The notes: generated from the letters alone by a model not told the origin. A DNA stretch of 64,000 nt from Conchocele bisecta (GCA_029237695.1 JAQRGA010000299.1:109068-173067); one strand, 5' to 3'. Shown: positions 45,888-57,985, counted from the stretch's first letter. A program made the numbers and translations.

Positions 45888-47600
45888 GGCGGCCATCTTG
45901 TATTAAGTAATGACGTCATTTTAACAATTTTGCAATCCCCCTACCTAAGGACCATGACCATGAAGTTTGGTGACTATAGGCCCAATGGTTACCGAGGAGA
46001 AGACGTTTGAAAATGTTCACGGACGACGACGGACGACGACGGACACATTGCGGTAACAATAGCTCACATGAGCTTCGCTCAGGTGAGCTAATAACAAACA
46101 TTCTGATATGAAATCGACCAATAATTATAAAGTTGACATCTTTGTTAAATGATTGTCTCTTATATTAACTAACACAACTGTTTTGAGACCTGTGAAGACC
46201 CAGATCAGCCTGCACATCCGCGCAGTCTCATCATGACCTACACCGCTCGCTACAGTATGGGTCAGACCAAATTCCAGTTCATAACATAGGTGCGGAACCT
46301 CCTAGACCGGACACCACTATTATAAACTAGTATGTGCGCGGAACCTTGTACACGATGTGGGCCCATCATCCCCCCCCCCCCGTTCCAGCACACCTCCATC
46401 CCTGGCTAGTGCTCTCAACGGACCTCAACGTTACTGTTATTTGGGCTTGATGTTATTCAAACGAACAGCGCGATCATTCTGGTGTACGATGTAGGCCGAG
46501 TGCCGCGTTCCAGCACATTTCACTTCCGGCTAGTGCTCTCACCTGTGGATAACGGCCACCCCGGATACAACGAACGTGACTATCTGCTGCTTTTATGGCG
46601 TGGGTGGGGGTATTCAAACGAGTTAGACTGGGAACTGAAGCCTGGAACATCGCGGCCACCTAGTACACACTGTGGGCCCAGTCCCCCATAAGCGTTCCAG
46701 CACGCCTCCATCCCGTCTAGTGCTCTCAACTGTGCTTAGCCGCCAGCACGGACATAAGGAACCTCACTGTTACTGTTATTTTCAGCTTGCTATTCAAACG
46801 AGTTGAGCTGGAAACAGAAGCCTGGAACAGCGCTGCCACCTGGTGTACGATGTAGACCGAGTGCCACTGTAGGCGTTCCAGCACATCTCGCCTCCGGATA
46901 GTGCTCTCACCTGTGGTTAACTGCCACCCCGGATACAACGAACGTTTTTATGGCGTGGGTGTGGATATTCAAATGAGCTAGACTGGGAACTGAAGCATGG
47001 AACAGCGCGGCCACCTAGTACACGATGTGGGCCCGTCCGTAAGCGTTCCAGCATGCCTTCATCCCGGTTAGTGCTCTAAACTGTGCTTAGCGGCCAGCAC
47101 GGACATAAGGAACCTCACTATTACTGTTATTTAAGCTTGATGTTATTCAAACGAGTTATGCAGGAAACAGAAGCCTGGAACAGCGTGGTCACCTGGTGTA
47201 CGATGTAGGCCGAGTGCCCCTGTAGGTGTTCCAGCACATCTCGCTTCCGGCTAGTGTTCTCACCTGTGGATAACGGCTACCCCGGATACAACGAACGTCA
47301 CTATTTGCTGCTTTTATGGCGTGGGTGGGGGTATTCAAACGAGTTAAGACTGGGAACTGAAGCCTGGGAATTACGTGTACAGGTATTGTAGGCACAATTT
47401 GAACGAGACATGTTTGTAAAACATGGAAATACCCCCTTGGCATACTTGACTGTTTCAGCGATCCGTTGACGGAAAAAACAAGAGCTGTAGGAGAACAGCA
47501 AAGCTCGACTACGAGGGTTGTCGATGTACACATAGCTTGGCAAACAAGGTGGCCGCGGCCTGCATAAAAACCTTAACCAAGGTTGGCTAAAAACCTTAAA
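45888..47600 (+). repeat. 1.72-kb tandem duplication, copy 2
   Basis: The junction at 45887/45888 reads CCTTAACCAAG joined to GGCGGCCATCTTG, a head-to-tail breakpoint. Differences from copy 1 are mostly 1-base indels and scattered substitutions, so the event looks recent. To the right, copy 2 continues into the full-length second hairpin-ended element. Confidence 0.93.
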
Positions 47601-48536
47601 CAAGGGAAATTAAGTGTAAGTAGTTCAAGGTTAAATGTAGGTCAATGTCAGATATAGGTCAGGGGTTATTGATGTACATCACTAGGAGATGAAGTGTTCC
47701 AAGTAGGCCCAGGAGTATTCCATATACAAGCTTGACTAAGAAATTCGCCACGGAAGCGGTATCGCGCCTGCCGAGGCATTTGACCGTGAACATTAAAAGT
47801 AAATAAATGACATTCACCTTGATAATTTGGATGTGGGGGTGTGCGTAATGAAGCATCATCCCTAGACAAACATTGATGCGAAATATTATCAAAGTTTGGC
47901 AAGGGATTAAAGAGATATTGTGAAAAAATCTTAACCAAGGGGAATTAGCTAAGTCATTCAAGGTTAAATGTAGGTCAAGGTCAAATATAGCTCAGGAGGG
48001 GTTGTTGATGTACATCACTAGGAGATGAAGTTGTCCTAGTATAATTGGTGTAGGGCCAGGAGTATTCCATCTACAAGCTTGACTAAAAACCTTAACCAAG
48101 GGGAATTAACAAAGTAATTCAAGAGGAAATGTAGGTCAAGGTCAAATATACATGTAGATCAGGGGTTATTGATGTACATCCCTATGATAAAAGGTTGTCC
48201 AGGTATGGTGTATGTATGCACAATAGTATTCCATGTACAAGCTTGACTAAAAACCTTAACAAGGTTGAACAAGGTGACTAAAAACCTTAACCAAGGGAAT
48301 TAACTAAGTAAGTAATTCAAGGTTAAATGTAGGTCAATGTCAACTATAGGTCAGGGGTTGTTGATGTACATCACTAGGAGATGAAGTTGTCCAAGTATGG
48401 TGGGTGTAGGGCCAGTAGTATTCCATATACAAGCTTGACTAAAAACCTTAACCAAGGCGTGACGTGACGGTGACGCCGGGGTGACTACTTAAGCTCTAAC
48501 TATTCTTCGAATAGTCAAGATAAAAAGGTCAAGCTC
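47477..48536 (+). mobile_element. Hairpin-terminated element, second subfamily
   Basis: Starts AACAAGAG plus the hairpin CTGTAGGAGAACAG and AAAGCTCGACTACGAGG. Ends GTGACGCCGGGGTGACTACT, AAGCTCTAACTATTCTTCGA, ATAGTCAAGATAAAAA. The interior has 4-5 units of about 165-190 bp containing AAAAACCTTAACCAAG, GGTTAAATGTAGGTCAA, TTGATGTACATCACTAGGAG and TCCATATACAAGCTTGACT. One unit is interrupted at 47735-47935 by unrelated sequence that carries the 35-bp GCCACGGAAGCGGT motif. Confidence 0.8.
47746..47780. repeat. 35-bp conserved dispersed sequence, copy 2
   Basis: Matches 17461-17495 with a single difference. Both copies are next to hairpin-terminated elements. Confidence 0.85.
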
Positions 48537-49067
48537 AAGTTAATGGTGGCGCAAGTGTGTGATCAATTATCAGATGATCTAAGTATCTAAGCAATCCTTC
48601 GCGGAATCATGACGATATTACATGTTAGAGAAATTCTTACAAACTTTTTCGATGCAGCAAAATGGCTAAGTGTTTCAGTGACACATCGAAGGTTACAAAA
48701 GTGAAGGTCGTGTTAATGGTGGCGCGAGTGTGTGACAAATGTTCAGGTGATTCAACTGTCCAATTATCGAAGCAATCCTTCGTGTAACCATGACGATATT
48801 ATATGTTGGAGAAACTCTTGCAAACTTTTAGACGCAACAAAATGGCTAAGTGTTTCAGCGACATATCCAAGGTGACCAAGGTGAAGGTTGTGTTAATGGT
48901 GCACGTGTTTGTGACAAATGCTTAGGTGATTCAAGTGTCCGAGTGTCGAAGCAATCCTTCACGTAATGTTGAAGATATTACATGTTGGAGAAAAGTAATT
49001 GTACACGGACGGAGCCGAAAGAGCAACACAATATGCCCCCATAGCTATCACATAGGGGGCATAAAAA
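48537..49067 (+). mobile_element. GGTCAAGG-type tandem repeat ending in a hairpin (third subfamily)
   Basis: Three units of about 173-180 bp: GTTAATGGTGGCGCAAGTGT or similar, GAAGCAATCCTTCG, ACATGTTGGAGAAA, AAAATGGCTAAGTGTTTCAG. It finishes ATATGCCCCCATAGC / ATAGGGGGCATAAAAA, a terminal hairpin followed by TAAAAA as in the other subfamilies. Its left end is joined to the end of the previous element. Confidence 0.75.
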
Positions 49068-49383
49068 TGACGTGCTGGAAAATGGCACCGAAGATTGCAT
49101 CGCCATCTAACACAGTTGGGATACTAGAGTTATACAATAGTAGTTTTGTAGTTATGTTACAAAGTACAACATTTATCTATAGTTATTGCACCGACAAGGA
49201 TACAGAGTGTGAACATTAAACATGGCCGCCAATGGAAGAGAAGTCATGATCGGGTGTTTTCGAAAATCGATACAGTTCATCGTCTTACTGTGATCAACAC
49301 GTATACTGAATCTGGTTACGAAGTAGAACTCTACTCTCTGTTCCACGTTCAATGGATGTATCAACATGCATTTTAATCCTATT
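49068..49383. other. No gene seen
   Basis: No exon or repeat is recognised. Confidence 0.35.
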
Positions 49384-49675
49384 TGCCCCGCTCCCACCCA
49401 AGTTTGATCCCGTGGTCATCATTTTCACAAATATGAAAGCGCATCGACGATCGATCATTCCAGTAAAGTTACGCCGAAATCGGTCCTACATTTCTCTGGC
49501 CGCCATTTTGGATTATGCGACGACCTCCATTTTAACAAATCTGAACAAACACTCTGTAAAGTTCGACCAACGTCAACCCAGCAGTTCAAGAGAAGAAGCA
49601 ATTGTGTACGGACGGACGATGGACGAAAAGCGGTAACTATAGCTCACTTTAGCCTTTGGCTAAAATGGTCAATAT
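49384..49675 (+). mobile_element. Diverged 3' part of a hairpin-terminated element
   Basis: AAGTTTGATCCCGTGGTCAT, ATCGATCATTCCAGTAAAGT and GGCCGCCATTTTGGATTA correspond to the last unit of copies A-C. The end reads GACGGACGATGG, ATAGCTCACTTTAGC, CTTTGGCTAAA and joins ATGGTCAATATCATGTTAAT, again the GGTCAAGG-type neighbour. Confidence 0.7.
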
Positions 49676-49937
49676 CATGTTAATGGTACGAGTGTGTTCC
49701 AAATAATTTTCATATCTTTAGGGAAAAAAACACCCCATTTCAGAAACAGACTTAAATCATATTGTGACGAGTGACGAAAACAGTAACAATATATCTATTT
49801 TTCCCTAAATATATATGTCAGTTGTGAGATTCGAAACTGGGAAGATCTATTCAGTGACAGGTGTTCAAGTCCCTTTATTATTTATAACAGATTTTGTAAC
49901 CAAAGGCATTTAAAAAGTGAATGTGAATGGGTTTAAT

Positions 49938-50105
49938 GTCCCAGCAACAGCTAAGGTCATATAGAGACGGGACCACAGTTTCAAGTCTCATCTGACAGAC
50001 CAGTGGGATGGAAATACTATGTTAGTATTTTTCACGTCTATGTAGAGGTTTGAACCGACAACATCCGGAATGGAAGTCATGTGTTCTAACCCCTAGGCCT
50101 CAACC
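49938..50105 (-). repeat. tRNA-derived SINE, minus orientation
   Basis: Left (3' tail): CCCAGCAACAGCTAAGGTCA. Middle: TTTCAAGTCTCATCTGACAG and GGGATGGAAATACTATGTTA. Right: reverse complement of a tRNA-like head with a B box (GAGGTTTGAACC) and ATTCCGGATGTTG. The closest relatives are at 58205-58380 and 58395-58560. Confidence 0.8.
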
Positions 50106-50243
50106 CATCCAAACAAAGCCATGTAGCACCAGGACAACGTGGTGGAATTATAGAGATATTGTATTAGTTGGCACAAGCCGGGCTGTATTGAAGTTAAATT
50201 ATACACGCAGACATGCCATGTGATTTTGTATCACAACATTTAT

Positions 50244-50349
50244 GATATTTTCCGTAAATCACGTGGAAAGTTGACGAAATGTTCAGAGTAAATGCCGTAT
50301 TTGCTATGGAAATTTCGTCAACTGTTGACGTCATTTACAGAAAATATCG
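50244..50349. repeat. 106-bp inverted-repeat element
   Basis: GATATTTTCCGTAAAT at 50244 pairs with ATTTACAGAAAATATCG ending at 50349, and inner GTTGACGAAAT pairs with ATTTCGTCAAC. A related but less symmetric copy is near 16625-16690. Confidence 0.8.
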
Positions 50350-50572
50350 AAGTTTCTGTGAATATTTCACATGACACATGCACCGAGGTAGAAAATCACA
50401 TAGCTCGTCTCAGAGGTTGTATTGAGCGAGTAAACACGACTCATTGATATAGCCGCCACATATTTAGTGTCCCATCACAATTCACACGCATACAGCTCAC
50501 CCCTACCCCTACTTCACATAAGGGGTATACACGCACAGGTAGATATAATGTTTGGGCAGACTGACCTCTTAA

Positions 50573-52337
50573 AGGTACTTGCCCACTCAGTAGGCACAGA
50601 CTGTTCTGTATAGGAATTAAATAAGTGTATAATTGTGTGACTATTCCATCAGTTATAACAAGAGTTGTCAGAAGACAACAAAGCTCGCCTATTGGCAGCC
50701 TTCATTCAAACTTGGCACAGTTGTATAAAAAACATGAATATTATATAACTTGACCTTGGGATAAGGGGTGTGTGATGGACCTTGACATTGAGGTCAGTGG
50801 TGGAAGGTGGGTCGTGGATTTGCTATAGCATGATATAGCATATGAAGACGAATGTATATATGAAATATCAATGCGCTCCCTGAAAAGAGAAGGAAAACAA
50901 AATTTAACCCAGCGTTAAGTTTATGAACACACTAAGTTGGTGATTTTCTACAGAATGATAGCTATTCACATGAGGAATGCATGTATAAATGTGCTACGTT
51001 TGTGACCTTGACCTTGGGGAAAGGGGTGGGGGTGGGTCATGGATTTGCTGTAGCACAATAGAGTATCATTAGATGAATGCATGTATGAAATATGAAGGTG
51101 TTCCCTGTAAAGAAACAGAAGTTATAAAAAGACATTTACTCCAACGTTAAGTTTATGATCTTGATCTTGGGGAAAGGGGTTGGGTGGGTCATGGATTTGC
51201 TGTAGCACAATAGAGTATCATCAGATGAATGCATGTATGAAATATCAAAGCGTTCAAAGTGTAAAGAAACAGGAGTTACACAACATTTACCCCAATGTAA
51301 AGTTTATGAACATGTTAAGTTTGTGACCTTGACCTTGTGGTAAGGGGTGGGTCATGGATTTGCTACAGCACAATATAGTATCTTCAGATGAATGCATGAA
51401 TGACATATCTAGGCGTTCCCTGTAAAGAAACAGAAGTTACACAACATTTACCCCAACGTTAAGTTTATGAACATGCTAAGTTTGTGACCTTGACCTTGGG
51501 GTAAGGATCGGGTGGTGGGTCGTGCATTTGCAACAGCATGATAGAGGGTCATCCCAGGAATGCATGTATGAAATATCAAGGCGTTCCATGAAAGGAAACA
51601 GAGTTATAAAACATTTACCACAACATTAAGTTTATGAATGTACTAAGTTTGTGACCTTGACTTTTGGGTAAGGGTTGGGCGGTGGGTCATGTATTTGCTA
51701 CAGCATGATAGAGGGTCATCTGAGGAATGCATGTATGAAATAACAAGGTTTTCTGTGAAAGGAAACAGAAGTTATAAGACATTTACCCAACGTTAAGTTT
51801 ATGAATGTGCCAAGTTTGTGACCTTGAACTTGGGGTAAGGGCTGGGTGGTGGGTCATGGATTTGCTACAGCATGATAGAGGGTCATATGAGGAATGCATG
51901 TATGAAATAACAAGGTGTTACAAGTGCCCGCTATAGTATACAGATATAATCATTTAGTAATAAATATTTTACTGATAGTGATGCGCGGTTGTCTCAGGCT
52001 ATTTTCATATGGAAATGAGGCATGATATTTTTTAATTATTTATTATAATTAAATGCGACACCTGAACAAATAATATTTTCGACAAATTATAAAGTATGAT
52101 CATTGCACATCAAAAAATAAATACAGATATTAAATAGTAATATATGTTAACACTTTAAGAAAACACGGTTATCGCCCCTGATATTAGTGTGAAAATTTAC
52201 GTCTGATATAAAATGTATGATAATGCCAATCAGTACGTGGGGTAATTGTGAATGAATGCTTATTTTGCCAGAAAATTTATCAGATGATGTCTCTGATATA
52301 AAAAAACATTTTGTGCCTACTGAGTGGGCATGTACCT
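50573..52337 (+). mobile_element. TTAA-flanked TIR element (Kolobok-like), split by an insertion
   Basis: TTAA target sites lie at 50569-50572 and 52338-52341. Terminal inverted repeats of 26 bp begin AGGTACTTGCCCACTCAGTA at the left and, reverse complemented, AGGTACATGCCCACTCAGTA at the right. Copies at 3764 and 13731 define the uninterrupted structure. Host element sequence is 50573-50657 plus 51916-52337, about 510 bp, so it is a non-autonomous MITE. Kolobok assignment rests on TTAA plus the AGG terminus. Confidence 0.85.
50658..51915 (+). mobile_element. 1.26-kb insertion inside the TTAA element; ~160-bp tandem units
   Basis: Begins AACAAGAG (shifted by a base or two), the hairpin GTTGTCAGAAGACAAC and AAAGCTCGCCT, so it belongs to the hairpin-terminated class. 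The interior is about seven units of 154-170 bp with GTTTGTGACCTTGACCTTGG, GGTGGGTCATGGATTTGCTA, AGATGAATGCATGTATGAAA and CCCCAACGTTAAGTTTATGA. No 3' hairpin is obvious before host-element sequence resumes at ACAAGTGCCCG. Confidence 0.8.
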
Positions 52338-52341
52338 TTAA

Positions 52342-52728
52342 GCTCGGTTGTATATCTACTGCTAATCATTTCATTTCAAATCTGATTGGAGATGATTTCT
52401 TAAGCCTTTTCGTAGTAAGATGCCTTTGTATATAGACAATCGTTTGTGGTTTATTTCAATATGTTTTAACAGACTTTTAGACAAGTGAATACAACTTATA
52501 ATGATATATTTGCACTGGCACGATTAGCGGTAGCTATACAATGCGGGACGCTAGAAAGAATTAAGCCAACAGCGGTTGTCGTTGCCTTCGATTATTTTAA
52601 CGAAGATAAGTGCAGTGACAAGGACAACTTCAATGGCTTATTGTTTTCTTAGTCTTTTTTAGTAAAAAATATTCATTTGCACAGTACACACACAAGTTGT
52701 GGATAATAGAACATCCATATACCTGGTT
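52342..52728. other. No gene seen
   Basis: AT-rich with no recognised repeat. Confidence 0.35.
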
Positions 52729-52755
52729 ACAGTGGAACCTCACTAAACTGCACAC
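52729..52755 (+). mobile_element. Solo pogo-like terminal repeat
   Basis: CAGTGGAACCTCACTAAACT then GCACACC, preceded by TA. It matches the arm of the 60-bp element at 648-707 at about 21 of 27 positions. No inverted partner is found to the right before the next known element, so this is an orphan end. Confidence 0.6.
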
Positions 52756-53009
52756 CAACACATTTGTAATTGCATAGGTTTCTTTGCAAATTAGCGCTAA
52801 TATGCTGTTCCTGATTGAAAAGTATACAAACCTTAAACGGACTGATCATATAATATATAGTATGTGGCTGTGATTGGAGAAATTGGGCTTAATACAAACT
52901 CCATACAAACTCCTGTAGTCTGACAACGATCTGATTAGGCAAACCTTTACTTCAAAGGTCATTATTTTCAATGGAGCCTCAGTTTCAAAATACAAGTGGG
53001 ATGGAATGA

Positions 53010-53180
53010 CTACGAGATAATTATATTTCGAGCACATGACGGGGATTGGACCTGGGTCTGTCAGTACTGAAGTTCAATGCTATATCCACTAGGGTGACTA
53101 TTCATGAGATAATTATTTGAAGCACATGACGGGGATTTGACTTTTGTACTGACGTCCAATGCTATATCCACTAGACGAAC
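53010..53180 (-). repeat. Two tandem tRNA-like (SINE head) fragments, minus strand
   Basis: CGAGCACATGACGGGGATTG then GACCTGGG, and AAGCACATGACGGGGATTTG, are each followed by CAATGCTATATCCACTAG. Reverse complemented, they give TAGTGGATATAGCATTG (A-box region) and GGTCCAATCCCCG (B box). The tRNA fold is incomplete, so these are SINE or pseudo-tRNA fragments. Confidence 0.5.
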
Positions 53181-54235
53181 AATCAATGCAAATATTTCAC
53201 AGAAAACTGCTGACCAGTATCCGTGAATTTAGCGGTATGACAGTCACTGTAATTTTTATTTTATATATTTTTATTTCAAAGACGATTGGATAATAATTTA
53301 CTACCATAACTACCCTAAATAGTCGGACACCATTTGTTTGGGGAAACAAATCACTTTATATATGAGCCGCGTCGCGAGAAAACCTGTCTTCGGGTAATTG
53401 TTGGTCAATATGACATTTTGTTACTATGACAATGGTATGTGTATGGTGAATTTAACGCTTTTTAGTTGATCATGATATCTGCAATATTCATTAAGATATT
53501 ATAGTTTATATAACACAACTATGCAGGTCGTTTGAGCAAAAGAGACGTCACGTAAAAGCGACGTCATGCGACGTAAATGACGCTAGAGTACAAACCGTTA
53601 CAGATAGAGTATATGCCAACATTTACAACAGTTTGCAAGTTGACATAATCGAACTAGAAGCATGTTTGGCATTGAATAATGAATGTAAAGACGGATGAGC
53701 TCGAGTCTTTTGGTAACACATGGATGTGCAAAGCGACAAAGTCAAATCGGTAAGTTCATGTACCAGCAAGTATGAATGTGTGCGGGTACGCTGATTCGGT
53801 GTACTGATTTCTTCCTTTTGACGTCGTGTTTATTGAGCGTTTTAACAATTTATAATTGTAGAAAACCACGGAAGTATATTGATTAACTAATTGTTTGATT
53901 AGGTCTATAAGACCGTTTAGTTCAACATATACAAATGGAAATACACACGCATACGGGGCGAACAATACGTTCAACATTAAATTACATTACAACTAGAGCT
54001 CAGTGGATGGCGCGCCATCGCAATATACCCACGTTTCCCAAATGCCAAGTTGAAAAGGGGGAGATAATTCATGACCGGAGGTGGAATCAAAATGCACTGC
54101 GCATCTACACACCATAAGGAAGGCACACATCAAGTTTCAAGACCCTACCTATTACGGTTAAACAGTTTGACTATATCATCCCACAGTTACTGAATCTAGT
54201 TCTTCACCTTTTGTATTATTGTAGTTGGTTTAAAC
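53181..54235. other. No gene seen; cluster of TGACGTCA-like sites
   Basis: At 53540-53585 GACGTCACGTAAAAGCGACG, TCATGCG and ACGTAAATGACG form a dense run of CRE-like half sites. No exon is recognised, and whether this is regulatory is unknown. Confidence 0.35.
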
Positions 54236-54475
54236 AGTTTGTTTGTTTGTGTATTGGTGTTTAACGGCCTATCAACAGCTAAGGTCATGTAAGGCCTAGC
54301 AAACGGGTTCAATCCCGTTTTAACCTGCTGCATTGGGGGGGGAATTCCAAAATCAGAACTGAATATTTACATCGAGAAACAATATATTCAGCCATGAAAT
54401 TAGAAAAACCTGACCTGGTGGCAGGTCCATACCACACCAAAGTCACTTGGCCCCTTCCCCTAAAATAGGATTACG
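54236..54475 (-). repeat. SINE-like dispersed repeat, minus orientation, near full length
   Basis: GTTTGTTTGTTTGTGTATTG (reverse of an ACAAACAAAC tail), GGTGTTTAACGGCCTATCAA, CAGCTAAGGTCATGTAAGGC, AACGGGTTCAATCCCG, AAAATCAGAACTGAATATTT, TATTCAGCCATGAAATTAG, GGTCCATACCACACCAAAGT, CACTTGGCCCCTTCCCCTAA. This is the clearest full copy of the family. Confidence 0.8.
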
Positions 54476-55223
54476 AATAATTGTAATACTCACATAAGGG
54501 GTATAACCAGATTCACCTGTCACATACAAAATGCCAAAGACATATGTGAGGGCCAAACCAGGTCTCCAGTCGGAATTCCAGTAAGGATGAACCACGATCG
54601 TTAAATTACCCATCGCTTGCACCCAAAAAGAGACATGTGATACTATTGTAGTTGTACGTGTCACATGTCCCAAACATGTTGCCTTGAAATATCATCGCAA
54701 CGTATTTCTTACATTAACATGACACACATGTCGTGCATTCAGATTGAAGCTTTTCCTATTCAGACAACAGAAACGTCGAATGTTCGCGACATCATCCCGC
54801 TTACAGCTGTACTTTGACCACATTCTGAAAAAGCCGGACCTTACAATATCTGCAATAAATGTACGATCGGCGACCCACATCCTGTCGGTGATTGAGAAAG
54901 GATCCCTCAGTGACTGAATAGCGAACATCGTATGTTCTGATCAGACGGCGCATATGCGATTATGAGACTGATCTGTGGCTATACTAGTCGTAACATCCAT
55001 GTCTTTGTTGTTTTTTTTGCAGGAGATATTTATTTCTTAAAATCGGTACAGGTTGCGCTAATTTTTAATTTTAAACATTACATGTATATTAGAAAGAAAG
55101 AATTGAGCAATAGACTGAAAATTTGCTACGATTTAACCAGATCTGAAACACATAGTTGTGCGGGAAACCGGGCCCAGGCTACATAGGTCTACAAATATGA
55201 TGCCAATTATTTGTATGTAAATA
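54476..55223. other. No gene seen
   Basis: Open frames of 73-78 codons at 54443-55186 show no domain. No repeat family is recognised. Confidence 0.35.
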
Positions 55224-57016
55224 AACAAGAGGGCCATGATGGCGCTAATTCGCTCACCTGACTCCATGAACATCAAAGGAGAATGACATCGAGTTCATAT
55301 GTATTTTAAAAAAATTGTGCTATTTTTAGATGGCGGTCATCTTGGATTAAGCGATGACTCATTTTACCAAATCTGAAAATGCTTCACCCAAGGATCTTAA
55401 CTTACTATGAAGTTTGGCCAGCATCGGCCATCATGTATCACATAATCATCTGATTCCGACAAATATTGCACCAGAGCAATCGCTTCATCGATACCTTCAA
55501 TTTGATATATGACATGAGCATATTCGGTCAAAAATAAAATTTGACCTCACGGGCCACGCCCATTTTTGACCTAGGGGTCACCATTTTAACACCTTTGAAA
55601 GAGCATTCTACATCGATCATTCCTACCAAGTTTCATCGAAATCAAGCGGGCGGTTCATGAGAAAAAGATGTTTTTATAATTTGTGCTATTTTTAGATGGC
55701 GGCCATCTTGGATTAGCGACTACCTACGTTTTAACAAATCTGAAAAGGCTTCACCCATGGACCATAACTGTGAAGTTTGGCCACCATGGGCCAAGAGGTT
55801 TGTGTGAAGAAGAAATCTCATAATAAAAGAACAACCTTTTGACCTTTCGGCGGCCATCTTGGATGACATGACCATCCAATTTCGACAAAAAATGTACCAA
55901 AGCGATCGCTTGTTTGATACCTTCGATTTGATATAGACATGACCATATTCGATCAAAAATAAAATTTGACCACAATTTGACCCCACGGGCCACGCCCATT
56001 TTGACCCCGGGGTCACCATTTTAACAAATTTGATAGAGCATTGTACATCGATCATTCCTACCATGATTCGTCGAAATCCTATCAGCGGTTCATTAGAAGA
56101 GGATTTTTTAAGAATTTATGCCATTTTTAGACGGCAGCCATCTTGGATTAGCGATGACCTCTATTTTAACAAATCTGAAAAGGCTTCAGCCATGGACCAT
56201 AACTTTTAAGTTTGGCTACCATGGGCAAAGCGGTTCAGGTGAAGAAGAATTTTGAAATTGATAAAAGAACGACCTTTTGACCTTTCGGCGGCCATCTTGG
56301 ATGACATAACAATCCAATTTCGAAAATAAATGCACCAGAGTGATCGCCTTGTTGATACCTTCGATTTGCTATATAACATGACCATATTCAGTCAAAAATA
56401 AAATTTTACCCCACGGCCCACGCCCATTTTTGACCCCGGGGTCACCATTGTAACTACTTTGAAAGAGCATTGTACGGTTGATGTGAAGAAGAATTTTGAA
56501 ATCTCTAATAAAAGAACGACCTTTTGACATTTCGGCGGCCATCTTGGATGACATAATCATCCGATTTCAACAAAAAATGCACCAGAGTGATCGCCTCGTT
56601 GATATCTTCAATTTGATATACGACATGACCATATTCAGTCAAAAATAAAATTTGACCCCACGGGCCACGCCCATTTTTGACCCCGGGGTCAGTATTTTAA
56701 CAACTTTGAAAGAGAATTGTACATCGATCATTCCTACCAAGTTTTGTCGAAATCCGGTTGGCGGTTCTTGAGAAGATTTTTGAAGAATTTGTGCTATTTT
56801 TAGATGGCGGCCATCTTGGATTACGTAATGACGTCATTTTAACAATTTTGTAATCCTCCTACCTAATGACCATGAAGTTTGGTGACTATATACCCAATGG
56901 TTACCGAGCAGAAGACATTTGAAAATGTTCACGGACGACGGACGATATACGACGACGGACGACAGACACATTGCGGTAACAATAGCTCACATGAGCTTCG
57001 CTCAGGTGAGCTAAAA
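55224..57016 (+). mobile_element. Hairpin-terminated non-autonomous element, copy C
   Basis: Same ends as copies A and B; the 5' hairpin has one change (GGGCCATGATGGCGC). There are four interior units of about 250-440 bp, one more than in A, so copy number of the internal repeat varies between insertions. ACGGGCCACGCCCAT or similar appears near 55549, 55985, 56414 and 56664. It is followed on the right by GCAACCCAAATAAGTGC. Confidence 0.85.
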
Positions 57017-57985
57017 AGCAACCCAAATAAGTGCATTTTCAAATGTGCTTTATTTTTTTGTATCATTTGTTCCCTATTTAATACAGAATAAAATCAATAA
57101 TACATTTGTAAAAGTAAAATATGCATTGAATTAGAAATCTGGGGGTATACCGGTAATACTCTTTAGACACAAAACTTATCTGGAGCTCAGATGTGCCCCA
57201 CTTTGATAAAAATTTACTGATTGGGGGTTTACGGCTATTCAACGTCAGATACTATACAGACAGGAACATACTTGGGGTAGTACTGTTCTAAATGCTACCC
57301 AGTGATTTACCGTGATTCTGGAGCGATTTATTTCCTTGAAGGAACAATATGCTCCGAGACGTTCGCGAGATAGAATTGACGTCACGTTTTGACGTCATTT
57401 CTGGCAAAGAAACAATTAATACGCTGACGTCAAAATTGTCAATTTTGACAATGTTATAAGCTGGTCGAAAAATGTGAAATGGTGGTCTGTTTTCCTAGTC
57501 ATTTGAAAAGACAGCCATTAAATCCTAAAATGTGAAAGTTGCCATTCTTTCTGCAAATGTGAAAAAGTTTGTCGAAAGACACACAACATTTATTAACTTG
57601 GACCTGTTTCTGTGGTTGTTTTGTACACCAATGTGAGGCAGCTATTGAAGAAGTTAGGTATTGATTGAATGATCCGACTAACAGGTCAGGAAATATTCAA
57701 TAAACATTTGGACGGAATTGTCCACTACTACCCCAGCAGAATTCACACTCCAGATAAGGTTCGTATTGGCGTATTTACACACTTATTTTAGCTGAATACG
57801 CATTGATTATCAAAAGTGGGAGTATGAAATACTCACAGCAATTTGCAGCTCAACTAGTAAGTAAATTTAATTTGAAATCAGGGGGTACAATACTCTTTAG
57901 ACACAAAGCTTATCTGGAGCTCTGGGAATTGTCACTGCTGTCTCACTTTCCATCAAGCGTGGGTGAGACAGAATCACCGACCCAC
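57017..57985. other. No gene seen; possible 3' intron sequence of the kinesin fragment
   Basis: GACACAAARCTTATCTGGAG occurs at 57168 and 57900, a local duplication of about 20 bp plus flanks (GGGGGTAYAC..AATACTCTTTA). No further coiled-coil exon is seen on the minus strand. Confidence 0.4.
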
